Source: an uncultured Prevotellaceae bacterium
Lineage (GTDB): Bacteria; Bacteroidota; Bacteroidia; Bacteroidales; Bacteroidaceae
DNA length: 64,000 nucleotides
Direction of reading: 5' to 3'
NCBI GenBank assembly: GCA_900316315.1
Contig: ONCK01000002.1
Location: 1-64,000, forward strand
The number at the start of each line of letters is the position of its first letter. Within the stretch, counting starts at the first letter, position 1. The notes under the pieces were generated by a model. That model was given only the letters and a program-made list of their open reading frames with translations. It had not been told where the DNA came from and searched no databases. The position numbers and the translations under genes were made by a program. Below are positions 17,165 to 26,306 of this stretch, piece by piece.

Positions 17165-19039
17165 CTAGTGCTTACCATATTTTTTCTGCTGCATTTCCTG
17201 CTGCTTCTGGAGAGCCTCGAGACGGGCGGCAAGGCCTTTGACCTTCTGCGGGTTGTTGCGATTCTTCTCATAATTCTCCTCGAGTTTGGCAAGGAGTTTC
17301 TTGTCATCCGTGCGCCACTTGAGATACCACATGGTGATGGCTGAGCCGAGCAGGGAAATCCAGTAGTAATAGTTGAGTCCTGCGCTGTAGCTATTGAAAA
17401 TGAAGAAGAAGAAAATCGGCATGAGCATCATCATCCACTGCATCATCTTCATCTGTGAGGCGGCTTGCTGACCGACCATGGAGTCCTTTTGCATCTTCAT
17501 ATTGAGCCAGCTGTAGAGTAGATTGGAGGCGCAGAAGAGGACGCAGAATAGGCTGATGTGGTCTCCGATGAAGGGGATATTGGTGCTAAAGTGGATGACG
17601 TCATCATAGGTCGAGAGGTCGTTGGACCAGAGGAATTTCTGCCCGCGCAGCTCGATGGCGTTGGGCACAAAGTTGAACATGGCAATCCAGATAGGGGACT
17701 GTATGAGGATGGGGAGGCAGCCGCTCATGGGGCTCACGCCGTACATGCTGTAGGTCTGCATGATCTCTTGCTGCATCTTGATGCTGTCCTCCTTATTGGG
17801 ATACTTCTTCTGGATTTCGTCAAGTTTGGGCTTGAGGACACGCATCTTGGCGCTGCTCAAGTAGCTCTTGCGAGTGGTCGGATAGACGAGTACCTTAAGC
17901 AAAATGGTGAGCAGCAGGAGCACGATACCCATGCTGAAGCCCAGCTGGGTAAGCCAGTTGAAAACGTAGATGGTGAAGTACCGGTTGATCCATCGGAAAA
18001 GGGGCCAGCCGAGGTCAACAAGGCGCTCCATCTTGAGATCACGCTTGTCGAGGCTCAGCTTGTTCATCTTCTGCAAGAGCTGGAACTGATTGGGCCCGAG
18101 ATACATCTGCATAGTGGTGGGCTGCTGGCCGGAAGGGTCAAACGCGGTCTCCATCTCGGCATGATAGTACTTGAGACGTCCGGAGCCCTTGGGCATCGGG
18201 TCGCTGGACAACTTGACATGAGAAAACTCCTGATAGCCGATGAGTACGCTGCTGAAATATTGATTTTTGAAGGCAATCCAGTCAAGCGATTGGTCGATAT
18301 CCTTATTTTCCTGCTTGGTCTCGCTGAGGTGGGAGATGTCGCCTTCCTGATCCTTGTAGGTCAGGCGGGAATAACGGGCTTCAAACTCGTAGCCCTTCTC
18401 TTGCTGCCTGATGGTGTCTTGCCAGTCTATGCCGATGGTCTTGATGCTAGGCATGATGTATCGGTCAAGGCCATGGCTTTCTATGGAGAGATTGACCATA
18501 TAGGAGTGGGGCAGCAGGACGTAGTGGAAGATGAGGCTGCTGCCGTCCTTGGCCGTCAAGGCCAGCGATACGGTGCTGTCACTCACTTGCGAGGGGATGA
18601 AGGTGTAGTCCTTGGTGTGGAGATTCTCCTCCTTCATCGCCAGGGTGAAATCTATATTGGTTGACAGGGGGGAGAGAAGCATCACATTGCGCTTCTGCTG
18701 GTCCTTGTAGCCCTTAAGCTCGGCTGAGGAGATGACGCCGCCGTGGGTGTTGAGCGTTACTTTAACCAGTTCGTTTTGTAAAGTGATAATCTGTCCTTTG
18801 CCTGTCTTGCAAGCTCCGAAAAGTGTCGTCGTATCAGGCTGGGTAGCTGCTGAGGCGGCCTGCTTTGCCGCCTCTTGTGCCTGAGCCTTAGCTTGGGCCT
18901 GTTTCTGAGCTTCTACTTGGGCAATACTGTCCTGTGTCTTGCGCTCTGCGATCTCTTCCTTGCTGGGCTGGGAGAAGTAAGTAAAACCCATGACGATGGC
19001 CACCATGAGTATAAAGCCGATTATGGTATTTTTATCCAT
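17165..19039 (-). CDS. yidC: Membrane protein insertase YidC
   Basis: 624 residues from the ATG at 19037-19039 (MDKNTIIGFILMVAIVMGF). The ORF is open to 19177, but the -7 box at 19081-19088 lies within the extension. It has one N-terminal membrane segment, an Ala/Gln/Lys-rich linker (about 30-65), the large periplasmic domain (about 75-370) and the conserved C-terminal transmembrane core (FNWLTQLGFSMGIVLLLLTILLKVLVYPTT; SPMSGCLPILIQSPIWIAMF). The tail is basic (QKQQEMQQKKYGKH), as in forms that contact ribosomes. It inserts inner-membrane proteins with or without Sec. First gene of yidC - S9 - GT2. Confidence 0.97.
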   Translation of the reverse strand: MDKNTIIGFILMVAIVMGFTYFSQPSKEEIAERKTQDSIAQVEAQKQAQAKAQAQEAAKQAASAATQPDTTTLFGACKTGKGQIITLQNELVKVTLNTHGGVISSAELKGYKDQQKRNVMLLSPLSTNIDFTLAMKEENLHTKDYTFIPSQVSDSTVSLALTAKDGSSLIFHYVLLPHSYMVNLSIESHGLDRYIMPSIKTIGIDWQDTIRQQEKGYEFEARYSRLTYKDQEGDISHLSETKQENKDIDQSLDWIAFKNQYFSSVLIGYQEFSHVKLSSDPMPKGSGRLKYYHAEMETAFDPSGQQPTTMQMYLGPNQFQLLQKMNKLSLDKRDLKMERLVDLGWPLFRWINRYFTIYVFNWLTQLGFSMGIVLLLLTILLKVLVYPTTRKSYLSSAKMRVLKPKLDEIQKKYPNKEDSIKMQQEIMQTYSMYGVSPMSGCLPILIQSPIWIAMFNFVPNAIELRGQKFLWSNDLSTYDDVIHFSTNIPFIGDHISLFCVLFCASNLLYSWLNMKMQKDSMVGQQAASQMKMMQWMMMLMPIFFFFIFNSYSAGLNYYYWISLLGSAITMWYLKWRTDDKKLLAKLEENYEKNRNNPQKVKGLAARLEALQKQQEMQQKKYGKH

Positions 19040-19080
19040 GTAAAGTGATTGATTTCTTATTTTATTAGACTTACGGCATG

Positions 19081-19088
19081 CAAAGTTA
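19081..19088 (-). promoter_or_regulatory. -7 box (TAACTTTG) for yidC
   Basis: Minus-strand TAACTTTG, 41 bases before the yidC ATG. No TTTG at the usual distance. It shares a short divergent control region with the DUF3078 gene. Confidence 0.55.
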
Positions 19089-19182
19089 CGGATTTTTATC
19101 AGATTAACTTTCGCTTTAAGGGTATTATTGACTCGCTGACCAAAAAAGTTGCTTTTTGAAGGTCTATTTAAGCGCAAATGAT

Positions 19183-19190
19183 TAAGTTTG
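19183..19190 (+). promoter_or_regulatory. -7 box (TAAGTTTG) for the DUF3078 gene
   Basis: TAAGTTTG, 45 bases upstream of the ATG at 19236. TTTG at 19155-19158 is 24 bases upstream, longer than usual. Confidence 0.5.
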
Positions 19191-19235
19191 CACTCGGTTA
19201 ATCTATCAAATTGTTTACTTAGTCCTAGTCATCAT

Positions 19236-20552
19236 ATGCGTAGGGTATTGCTTGTCATCAGCCTTGTTCTGGCAGCCACTTCGGTGGTCGCCCAGCGTCA
19301 CCATACGCATTTCGCGAGTCCCAGTATGGCCCAGGCCATTGCTGCACGCTACGCCGACTCTCTGTCTCGTCTGCGAGTGTACTACGACTCGACATGGGTC
19401 TACGACGGCGAGCGTCCGCTGGTCAATCCCTACTATTACCGCCTCTTTGTACAGCCGACGCTCTACTACAGCTCTGTCGACCAAGCGATGGGACTAAGGG
19501 TGGACTCCATAAATAAACCGTCGCTTCTGCAGCCTCATTATGATCAGAAACTGCGGGTCAATACGGCGCTTAACTCCTTCTTTGCCAGCCTCTACACGAC
19601 TCGGCCTGACCTCATCAGACTCACTCAGTCTGCTATCGATGAAAAGCAGGGAATACGCCAGGACTTGCCATCTGAAGTCAACCGTAAAGTGGCGATTACC
19701 GACAAAGTGACGCCCTCAAAGCCTGTGGAAGTCTATGAGCCGGTACAGGTCATCAGTCATAGGCCAAACTTCTGGTCGACCTCCCAAAGATATTCGCTCC
19801 AGTTCATGCAAAACTATATATCATCCAATTGGTATAAAGGAGGCAACAGCAGCAACTCTTTCCTGGCGACAGCTTATCTGACACTCAACTATAATAAGAA
19901 CAATAAGGTCATATTTGAAAACAGCCTGGACGTCAAACTAGGCTTCCAGACGGTCAAAGGAGATACGGTCCACAAATTTCAGACGACTACCGACGAAATA
20001 CGCATGGTCAACAAAGTTGGCCTTCGTGCCATCAAGAACTGGTACTACTCCATCTCTTTGCAGAGCTGGACGCAGATGTTGCCTAAATATCATACCAATA
20101 GCCATACCATATACTCCGACTTCATGTCCCCGTTTGAGACGGTCCTATCCGCCGGTATGGAGTACAAGTACTCTAAGTCAAAATTGTCTCTTTCTGCAAA
20201 TATCGCGCCCCTTTCGTTTGATCTCAAGTATGTGGCACGCGAAGCGCTTGAAAAGCGCTATGGAAATCTGCCGCGCCATCATTTAAGAGAATATTATGGC
20301 TCTAATATCACAGTCAACTATACTTGGAAAATTCTCAAGGAACTTTCTTGGACGGGTCGAATCTACTATTTCACCAATTATCAGAAAGTACAAATGGAAT
20401 GGGAGAATACTTTTAATTTCACCATCAACAAATTTATCTCGTCCAAGCTCTATCTGTATCCCAGATTTGATGATACGCAGTACAACGCCAATCGCGAGCA
20501 TCGCGTCCAATTCAAAGAATGGATATCTTTAGGGTTTAACTACTCTCTATAA
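19236..20552 (+). CDS. DUF3078 domain protein, exported
   Basis: 438 residues starting at the ATG of a clear signal peptide (MRRVLLVISLVLAATSVVAQ). An earlier ATG at 19188 would put sixteen residues in front of it and lies in the -7 box. The body has many alternating short strands (SLQFMQNYISSNWYKGG, YLTLNYNKNNKVIFENSLDVKLGF) as in DUF3078 proteins, probably an outer-membrane beta structure. The last residues FNYSL end in hydrophobic-aromatic style, compatible with an outer-membrane barrel signal. Function unknown. It is divergent from yidC and 68 bases before trmD. Confidence 0.85.
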   Translation: MRRVLLVISLVLAATSVVAQRHHTHFASPSMAQAIAARYADSLSRLRVYYDSTWVYDGERPLVNPYYYRLFVQPTLYYSSVDQAMGLRVDSINKPSLLQPHYDQKLRVNTALNSFFASLYTTRPDLIRLTQSAIDEKQGIRQDLPSEVNRKVAITDKVTPSKPVEVYEPVQVISHRPNFWSTSQRYSLQFMQNYISSNWYKGGNSSNSFLATAYLTLNYNKNNKVIFENSLDVKLGFQTVKGDTVHKFQTTTDEIRMVNKVGLRAIKNWYYSISLQSWTQMLPKYHTNSHTIYSDFMSPFETVLSAGMEYKYSKSKLSLSANIAPLSFDLKYVAREALEKRYGNLPRHHLREYYGSNITVNYTWKILKELSWTGRIYYFTNYQKVQMEWENTFNFTINKFISSKLYLYPRFDDTQYNANREHRVQFKEWISLGFNYSL

Positions 20553-20620
20553 CTCGTCTGTCATGTAAAAACAACGGACGATTTCATCGTGTTATTTTCT
20601 CCTAATACCGATATTTAGCC

Positions 20621-21310
20621 ATGCGAATAGATATTATTACTGTCTTGCCTGAAATGCTTAATGGATTTGTCCATGAGTCTATACTCGAGCGCGCCCAGCG
20701 CAAGGGACTCGTCGAAATCCATGTACACAATCTCCGCGACTATACGACAGACAAGCACCGCCGTGTGGACGATTATCCCTACGGAGGCTTTGCGGGTATG
20801 GTCATGCAGTGTCAACCGATTGACGCCTGTGTCAGTCATCTGATATCAGAGCGCCACTATGACGAGATTATTTTTACTTCTCCTGACGGCGAGCAGTTCA
20901 CACAGCCTGTAGCCAATGAATTGTCATTGCTCAACAATCTGATTATCCTTTGCGGCCATTACAAAGGTATAGACTATCGTATACGCGAGCACCTTATTAC
21001 GCGCGAGATCTCCATTGGCGACTATGTACTCACGGGAGGTGAAATCGCCGCTGCCGCAATCGTCGATGCGGTAACCCGTCTTGTGCCCGGCGTTATCGGA
21101 GATGATCAAAGCGCGCTCTCCGACTGTTTTCAAGATCACCTACTTGCTGCTCCTATCTACACGCGTCCTGCAGTTTACAAGGGATGGCGTGTGCCCGACA
21201 TCTTGCTGAGTGGCAACGATGCGAAGATCAAGGACTGGGAGTTTCAGCAGTCACTTGAGCGTACTCGCCGTCTGCGGCCTGATCTAATGGATGAAGGACC
21301 AGATCTTTAG
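20621..21310 (+). CDS. trmD: tRNA (guanine-N1)-methyltransferase
   Basis: 229 residues. TrmD methylates G37 next to the anticodon using S-adenosylmethionine and prevents frameshifting. Knotted SPOUT fold motifs are present: [29 protein letters not shown] and [22 protein letters not shown] and [23 protein letters not shown] mark the C-terminal domain. It is not in the rpsP-rimM-trmD-rplS cluster seen in many bacteria. Confidence 0.97.
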   Translation: MRIDIITVLPEMLNGFVHESILERAQRKGLVEIHVHNLRDYTTDKHRRVDDYPYGGFAGMVMQCQPIDACVSHLISERHYDEIIFTSPDGEQFTQPVANELSLLNNLIILCGHYKGIDYRIREHLITREISIGDYVLTGGEIAAAAIVDAVTRLVPGVIGDDQSALSDCFQDHLLAAPIYTRPAVYKGWRVPDILLSGNDAKIKDWEFQQSLERTRRLRPDLMDEGPDL

Positions 21311-21323
21311 GGGGACAAACGGT

Positions 21324-21354
21324 AAAAAATGGGACTGCCCCTGTAGACAGTCCT
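21324..21354 (-). terminator. Intrinsic terminator of tRNA-Ser(CGA)
   Basis: On the minus strand GGACTG (21348-21353) pairs with CAGTCC (21332-21337) and is followed by a run of six T (21324-21329). It lies directly 3' of the tRNA. It could also act on trmD from the other side, but lacks a T run there. Confidence 0.7.
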
Positions 21355-21358
21355 GCTG

Positions 21359-21446
21359 CGGAAAGTGAGGGATTCAAACCCCCGATACCCACAAGGAGTA
21401 TAGCGGATTTCGAGTCCGCCCCGATCGGTCACTCCGGCAACTTTCC
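21359..21446 (-). tRNA. tRNA-Ser (anticodon CGA)
   Basis: 88 nt on the minus strand. The acceptor GGAAAGT pairs with ACTTTCC, with G as discriminator (21359). The anticodon loop reads ACTCGAAAT, giving CGA for UCG codons. A long variable arm and GGTTTGAATCC T-loop region are present, as expected for class II tRNA-Ser. CCA is not encoded. Confidence 0.95.
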
Positions 21447-21462
21447 TTAATAATTTCATTTG

Positions 21463-21470
21463 CAAAGATA
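21463..21470 (-). promoter_or_regulatory. -7 box (TATCTTTG) for tRNA-Ser(CGA)
   Basis: Minus-strand TATCTTTG ends 17 bases before the tRNA 5' end, giving a short leader for RNase P processing. Confidence 0.6.
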
Positions 21471-21522
21471 CAAACTATTTCCTCAACAATTCTATCTCTT
21501 TATCTTTTTTTTTGACATACCG

Positions 21523-22575
21523 ATGCATTACTTGTTTCTTGGCCGTTTGGTTGCAGCGATCTTTCTTGTTCCGGCTCTTGCGATGTCTTATGCACAAAGT
21601 GGCTTACGCATATGTGAACTCAATTGCGAGAACTTCTTTGATTGTCGGCACGACAGCATGAAGGCTGATCAACAATTTCTGCCAGAGTCCCCTCGGCGAT
21701 GGACGTTTACCAGATATTGGCGCAAACAACAAAACATAGCCAAGGAGATTATCTCTATGTCCAATGGAGTGCCACCAGACTTGGTTGCCTTGGTGGAAGT
21801 GGAAAACGACAGTGTACTTCATGATTTGACCAGACGATCTGTCTTGCGCAGAGCTGGTTATGAGTACGTGATGACGGCGAGTGCAGACCCGCGTGGCATT
21901 GATGTGGCTTTGCTTTATCAGCCATCTGTGTTCCGACTATGTCAGCATCGCGATCTTCGCCTGCATCTAAATAGCGAGCCGGATTACACAACCCGCGATG
22001 TCCTCTATACAAAGGGTGTCGTCTTCACAGGCGATACACTGCATGTCATAGTCTGCCACTTCTCAAGCAAGGTCTCTGGAGCCCGTAAGTCTGAGCGCTA
22101 TCGCATAGCGGAAGCGTCAATGGTGAAGTTTCTTGTGGACTCAATATGTCAGCAGGAGACAGGTGCGCGAGTGGTCATACTAGGCGATTTCAACGAACCG
22201 CCTACGGGCCAAGCCATAACGGAAACATTGCAGGCACGCCCTTGTGAAGGGGTGATTGATAAGCGATTGATATACAATCTGGCATACCCTGTGGGCCATG
22301 ACAAGAGATGGCCGCACGGCACGTACTGTTATCAAGGTCACTGGGAGCGACTTGATCATATCTTTGTCACAGGATCTTTGTTAGACAGTTCCCGTACACT
22401 GTACACAAGTCCTACTGCTTATCGGATACATGCTCCCAAATTTATCCTGACGACAGATCCTATGACACGACGTCTCATTCCCTTTCGCACCTACAATGGC
22501 TATCGTTATCAAGGTGGATATTCTGATCATTTACCCGTATACATCGACCTTGTAACGAAGATTGTTGAGGAGTAG
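21523..22575 (+). CDS. Exported endonuclease/exonuclease/phosphatase family protein
   Basis: 350 residues from the ATG of a signal peptide (MHYLFLGRLVAAIFLVPALAMSYAQS); the ORF is open to 21460, with 21 hydrophobic-rich residues in front. DNase I-like fold motifs are present: LRICELNCENFFD, ALVEVEND (catalytic Glu), IVCHFSSK, ILGDFNEPP (Asp/Asn), and GYSDHLPVYIDL (final Asp-His). Mg-dependent phosphodiesterase or nuclease, likely periplasmic or secreted; it could scavenge phosphate from nucleic acids. The true substrate is unknown. Confidence 0.9.
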   Translation: MHYLFLGRLVAAIFLVPALAMSYAQSGLRICELNCENFFDCRHDSMKADQQFLPESPRRWTFTRYWRKQQNIAKEIISMSNGVPPDLVALVEVENDSVLHDLTRRSVLRRAGYEYVMTASADPRGIDVALLYQPSVFRLCQHRDLRLHLNSEPDYTTRDVLYTKGVVFTGDTLHVIVCHFSSKVSGARKSERYRIAEASMVKFLVDSICQQETGARVVILGDFNEPPTGQAITETLQARPCEGVIDKRLIYNLAYPVGHDKRWPHGTYCYQGHWERLDHIFVTGSLLDSSRTLYTSPTAYRIHAPKFILTTDPMTRRLIPFRTYNGYRYQGGYSDHLPVYIDLVTKIVEE

Positions 22576-22732
22576 AGCTGCGCTTTCTGTATTAATATTG
22601 GCACTTTGATTAATGCGGCAAACTTGGTGGACACATTTTCTAACTTAGCATAGACGCCCCCAAAGTATTATAAACATATCAAAGACCTAATGATATTAGG
22701 CTTAAAATAAATTTGGCTTAACCAGGTATACT

Positions 22733-23287
22733 CTATATCCCAAAGGAGACTTTGGTGATCATATTCCCGCCTAGCCGTAAAGCCTCTTCATTAAGCGGTA
22801 TCAGATGATGATGTCGCTCTGGTAGGGTCTCGTAGAGTGCTGTACGGATATCATCAATTGTTACTATCGGATTGACTTTGATAAGGCCGCCCAGGATAAC
22901 CATATTGAAGGTCTTGATATTCTTGAGCTTGGCTGCAGCATCCATAGCGTTGATTTCGTAAATGTTGATATCGTGGCGTGAAGGCGGTTTGGCAATACCG
23001 TATGTGTCATAAATAAGGGTGCCGCCTGGCTGTATCTTGGGTAGAAATCGGTCAAGTGAAGGCTGATTGAGAAGAATAGCCGTATGGTAAGTGGACAGAA
23101 TTGGAGAGGCTATCTTTTGATCACTAAGAATAACTGTAACATTGGCAGTTCCGCCTCGTTGTTCTGGACCGTAAGCAGGAAGCCAACTTACTTCTTTTCC
23201 TTCTTTCATGCCTGCGTATGCCAATAGCTTACCCATGGAGAGTACGCCTTGGCCGCCAAATCCGGATATTATAATTTCTTCTTTCAT
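22733..23287 (-). CDS. korC: 2-oxoacid:ferredoxin oxidoreductase gamma subunit (KorC-like)
   Basis: 184 residues, the usual length of the gamma domain. SGFGGQGVLSMGKLLAYAG is the diagnostic N-terminus, and EVSWLPAYGPEQRGGTANV is also conserved. It helps assemble the CoA-acylating oxidoreductase that converts 2-oxoglutarate (or another 2-oxoacid) to the acyl-CoA and reduced ferredoxin. Last gene of the minus-strand kor operon, 14 bases after korB. Confidence 0.93.
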   Translation of the reverse strand: MKEEIIISGFGGQGVLSMGKLLAYAGMKEGKEVSWLPAYGPEQRGGTANVTVILSDQKIASPILSTYHTAILLNQPSLDRFLPKIQPGGTLIYDTYGIAKPPSRHDINIYEINAMDAAAKLKNIKTFNMVILGGLIKVNPIVTIDDIRTALYETLPERHHHLIPLNEEALRLGGNMITKVSFGI

Positions 23288-23301
23288 AACAAAATCTGTT
23301 C

Positions 23302-24084
23302 TTAATGCGTACTTTGCTCTTTTGTAATATCCTTTATATCTCCGATATGGTAGTACTTAAACATATTTTCTTCCATCCATTTGTTGGCCTGAACTGGAGA
23401 TGTCTTCCAACCGGATGAACATGTTGATACAATCTCAACAAGATTGGAGCCTATGCCATTCATCGAATTTTCAAAGGCGTGCCTAATTGCCTTTTTAGCC
23501 TTAAGTATAGCTCCGACGGTCTCAACGCTTTGACGCGAGACAAAAGCTGTGCCTTCCAACTGAGCTGCGAGGTCAGTGATGTTGAGGGGATAACCATGAA
23601 GATCAGCCTGACGACCATAGGGACAAGTTGAGGTCTTCATGCCCATAAGTGTGGTAGGAGCCATTTGTCCTCCGGTCATACCATAAATGGCGTTGTTGAT
23701 AAATATAATAGTGATTTTTTCACCACGATTGAGGGCATGTATAGTCTCGCCAGCACCGATACAGGCTAAATCGCCATCTCCCTGATAAGTAAATACAAGG
23801 CGATCGGGCCACAGTCGCTTAGCAGCCGATGCTAATGCAGGAGCACGTCCATGGGCAGCTTCAAGCCAGTCTACGTCAAGGTACCGATAGGCAAATACTG
23901 CACAACCAACGGGACTGATGGCAATGGTCTTTTCCGCAAGGCCCATCTCATCAATAATCTCAGCAATCAGTTTGTGAACTACTCCATGACTACATCCCGG
24001 ACAATAGTGCATGGTCAAGTCATTAAGTAAACGCGGTTTGGTAGCAACGAGATTTTCCGGGCGTATAATATCTTGAGTCGTCAT
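23302..24084 (-). CDS. korB: 2-oxoacid:ferredoxin oxidoreductase beta subunit (TPP-binding)
   Basis: 260 residues. CPGCSHG near residue 30 and the TPP motif GDGDLACIG...NNAIYGMTGGQMAPTT identify the beta subunit of the KorAB type. It binds thiamine pyrophosphate and Mg. The enzyme works in the cytosol to produce succinyl-CoA and low-potential electrons, a common TCA-branch step in anaerobic Bacteroidales; preference for 2-oxoglutarate over other acids is inference. The start overlaps the stop of a small membrane protein gene by 4 bases. Confidence 0.94.
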   Translation of the reverse strand: MTTQDIIRPENLVATKPRLLNDLTMHYCPGCSHGVVHKLIAEIIDEMGLAEKTIAISPVGCAVFAYRYLDVDWLEAAHGRAPALASAAKRLWPDRLVFTYQGDGDLACIGAGETIHALNRGEKITIIFINNAIYGMTGGQMAPTTLMGMKTSTCPYGRQADLHGYPLNITDLAAQLEGTAFVSRQSVETVGAILKAKKAIRHAFENSMNGIGSNLVEIVSTCSSGWKTSPVQANKWMEENMFKYYHIGDIKDITKEQSTH

Positions 24085-24368
24085 TTGTTATTGGTTTTAC
24101 GGTTTCGAGTCTGAATACGCATGAATACTTCTACCATTTTTATAGCAATGGCTGCAAAGCTGCATGAAAAGAAGTATGGGAGTCCGTCAGGCAAGGGTTT
24201 AACAAAATACAGAACAATTGTCATGATGACAAGCAGGGTAAAGATGATATTAAGCACTTGTCTAACCTTAAATATACGGATTGCGCGCGAATCATACTTG
24301 GGACGCACGTGGTGCATTCCTGTTGGCCGATTCTGTGTTGGATCTGGTATGTTTACACTGTCTGCCAT
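24081..24368 (-). CDS. Small two-helix membrane protein inside the kor operon
   Basis: 95 residues, family not recognised. Two membrane segments are visible: about 39-56 (VLNIIFTLLVIMTIVLYFV) and about 65-82 (YFFSCSFAAIAIKMVEVFM). Flanking regions are basic (RIFKVRQ; RIQTRNRKTNNK), predicting both ends in the cytoplasm. It sits 18 bases after korA and overlaps korB by ATGA, so its translation is coupled to the enzyme genes. It may tether or tune the complex at the membrane; this is inference from position alone. Confidence 0.8.
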   Translation of the reverse strand: MADSVNIPDPTQNRPTGMHHVRPKYDSRAIRIFKVRQVLNIIFTLLVIMTIVLYFVKPLPDGLPYFFSCSFAAIAIKMVEVFMRIQTRNRKTNNK

Positions 24369-24386
24369 ATCTCTAGTATAAAATAG

Positions 24387-25472
24387 TTAGCCGATAATGT
24401 GTAACATCGCATCTACGAGTTCCCCAGAGTCAGGCACAACACCGCCCATGCGGCCAAAATGTTCTACGGGACGCGAACAATCAATGGCAAGACGCACATC
24501 GGAGATCATCTGTCCAGAATTTAACTCGCAAACAAGTATTTTTTTGACACGGGGCAAATAACTGCGTAGTTTATCCTCGGGAAACGGCCATAGCGTGACA
24601 GGACGAAAAAGACCGGCTTTGATTCCTTGCTGGCGCAGTTTGCCAACTGCTTCCTCTGCAATACGAGCGACACTGCCAAAAGCCACAAAAAGGTATTCGG
24701 CATCCTCACACGATATACTCTCACTGCGTTGCTCTGTCTGGCGCATGCGTTCATATTTTTGTTGTAAAGCTATGTTGCGGTCTTCCATTACATGCGGATC
24801 CATCTCAAGTGAGGTAAGGATGTTGGGCTTACGTCGGCTAAGATTGTGACCGTTAACAGCCCAAGAACACTCCTCCCAAATCTGTTCCTCTGTACGGCGA
24901 GGCTTTTGGGGCGGGAGGCAGACCTTCTCCATCATCTGTCCGATAACACCATCAGAAAGCATAATGACGGGATTGCGATACTTGAAGGCGAGTTGAAAAC
25001 TAAGATCAACAAAATCTGCCATCTCTTGTACACTATCAGGTGCAAGTACTAGAATATGATAATCTCCGTTACCTCCACCCACAGTAGCTTGACGGTAATC
25101 ACCTTGAGAAGGCTGGATGGTACCCAGACCAGGTCCTCCACGCTGGACATTTACAATAAGGCAAGGGATTTCTGCCGCTGCCATATAGGATATACCTTCT
25201 TGCATCAGGGCAATTCCTGGACTTGATGATGAAGTCATGACGCGCTTGCCTGTACCTCCGCCGCCATAAAGCATATTGACTACAGCGACTTCACTTTCTC
25301 CTTGTAGCACAACCATACCTGTAGTCTCCCAAGGCTTGAGTAGAGAAAGAGTTTCAAGAACCTCCGACTGAGGAGTGATGGGATAGCCGAAGTAGCCATC
25401 GCAGCCACAGCGTACAGCTGCATGGGCAAGTGCTTCGTTGCCTTTCATCAAGGCGTATTTTTGCAGATTCAT
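24387..25472 (-). CDS. korA: 2-oxoacid:ferredoxin oxidoreductase alpha subunit
   Basis: 361 residues. GNEALAHAAVRCGCDGYFGYPITPQSEV is the pyrimidine-binding domain start of the KorA/VorA type. GESEVAVVNMLYGGGGTGKRVMTSSSSPG and VNVQRGGPGLGTIQPSQGDYRQA follow, as in the family. The C-terminal transketolase-like domain is present (VAFGSVARIAEEAV). Partner of KorB; gamma and ferredoxin subunits are separate genes here. It lies 13 bases after korD. Confidence 0.95.
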   Translation of the reverse strand: MNLQKYALMKGNEALAHAAVRCGCDGYFGYPITPQSEVLETLSLLKPWETTGMVVLQGESEVAVVNMLYGGGGTGKRVMTSSSSPGIALMQEGISYMAAAEIPCLIVNVQRGGPGLGTIQPSQGDYRQATVGGGNGDYHILVLAPDSVQEMADFVDLSFQLAFKYRNPVIMLSDGVIGQMMEKVCLPPQKPRRTEEQIWEECSWAVNGHNLSRRKPNILTSLEMDPHVMEDRNIALQQKYERMRQTEQRSESISCEDAEYLFVAFGSVARIAEEAVGKLRQQGIKAGLFRPVTLWPFPEDKLRSYLPRVKKILVCELNSGQMISDVRLAIDCSRPVEHFGRMGGVVPDSGELVDAMLHIIG

Positions 25473-25485
25473 TTATATTATTTAT

Positions 25486-25743
25486 TTACATTTTTACTTT
25501 GACACGGTAAACACTGATGCATGCATCCGGACATACGATAGCACAGCTAGCACATCCCGTACACTGCTCAACATTGACTTGCTCTGCATAAGGGTATCCT
25601 TTAATATTGACGCGCTTGGGTGCTAGACGTAAGATGTGCAAGGGACATGCTTCCACACAAAGGGAACACCCTTTGCAACGGCATGTATCTATGACAATGG
25701 CTCCTTGATTCATATTTTTTATATCCTTTATATTATTGTCCAT
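25486..25743 (-). CDS. korD: 2x[4Fe-4S] ferredoxin subunit of the kor complex
   Basis: Two CxxCxxCxxxCP cluster motifs (CRCKGCSLCVEACP and CTGCASCAIVCP) in about 85 residues: a dicluster ferredoxin that takes electrons from KorAB. The ATG at 25741-25743 overlaps the preceding TPR gene. The ATG at 25708-25710 (MNQGAIVIDT) begins closer to where family members usually start and is equally possible; an ATG at 25767 would lie further inside the TPR gene. Confidence 0.9.
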   Translation of the reverse strand: MDNNIKDIKNMNQGAIVIDTCRCKGCSLCVEACPLHILRLAPKRVNIKGYPYAEQVNVEQCTGCASCAIVCPDACISVYRVKVKM

Positions 25744-26035
25744 ATATATCCTTACAGTAGAAGTCAAGTATTTGGTTGGCTATCTCAAGTGCCTGCTGAG
25801 CTGGCGATTGTGGGTTAATTGATATCGCTTCGAGATAGTTATTAATGGCTAACTGCCAGTTTCCCTGCTTCTGATAAGCCTTGCCAAGAAGATAGTAAAG
25901 TTGGTCGACTTGAACATCTGTCGGTTTTTGATCCGTCGTGGATGAAGTCAAATCAGCAATTATGTGCTCAATTTGCTGAATAACTGCATCTACATGTCCT
26001 TGACGGAGCTGCATAAGAATCTCGTCGATATTCAT
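25733..26035 (-). CDS. TPR-repeat protein heading the kor operon
   Basis: 100 residues from the ATG at 26033-26035 (MNIDEILMQLRQGHVDAVIQQ); the ORF is open to 26074, but the -7 box at 26054-26061 lies in that extension. One clear TPR unit follows (YYLLGKAYQKQGNWQLAINNYLEAISINPQSPAQQ), with an imperfect one before it. No signal peptide, so cytosolic, probably a protein-protein adaptor. Its 3' end overlaps korD, so it belongs to the same transcript as the oxidoreductase. Confidence 0.75.
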   Translation of the reverse strand: MNIDEILMQLRQGHVDAVIQQIEHIIADLTSSTTDQKPTDVQVDQLYYLLGKAYQKQGNWQLAINNYLEAISINPQSPAQQALEIANQILDFYCKDIYGQ

Positions 26036-26053
26036 TCTATTTTTCTTCGAACA

Positions 26054-26061
26054 CAAAATTA
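26054..26061 (-). promoter_or_regulatory. -7 box (TAATTTTG) for the TPR-kor operon
   Basis: Minus-strand TAATTTTG, 18 bases ahead of the TPR ATG. No TTTG at N19-21, only GAAA-like on the plus strand at 18. The sequence from here to the IS (26062-26306) has no gene. Confidence 0.5.
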
Positions 26062-26306
26062 TCTGATTTGACAACTTAAGAAACGACCCGAGACGAATAC
26101 TAATACTATTTAACTAAAAATAAACGCATTAAAACACATTTCTAATGTGTAACTCGCTTATTTTGTGTCAAATCTAAGTAGAATATTCTTAGTTTCTACT
26201 GAAACAAACAAGGCCGCTAAGATGTGAGCAATCAAGTATTGAATACGCTCAAAGACATCCCAGTTGCGCAAAAAAGCATTTGTATTTTCTTATAAATGAC
26301 GATTAC

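Noticed and set aside
17558-18664. 368-codon plus-strand ORF opposite yidC
   Set aside because: Shadow of YidC; low-complexity composition, no known domain.
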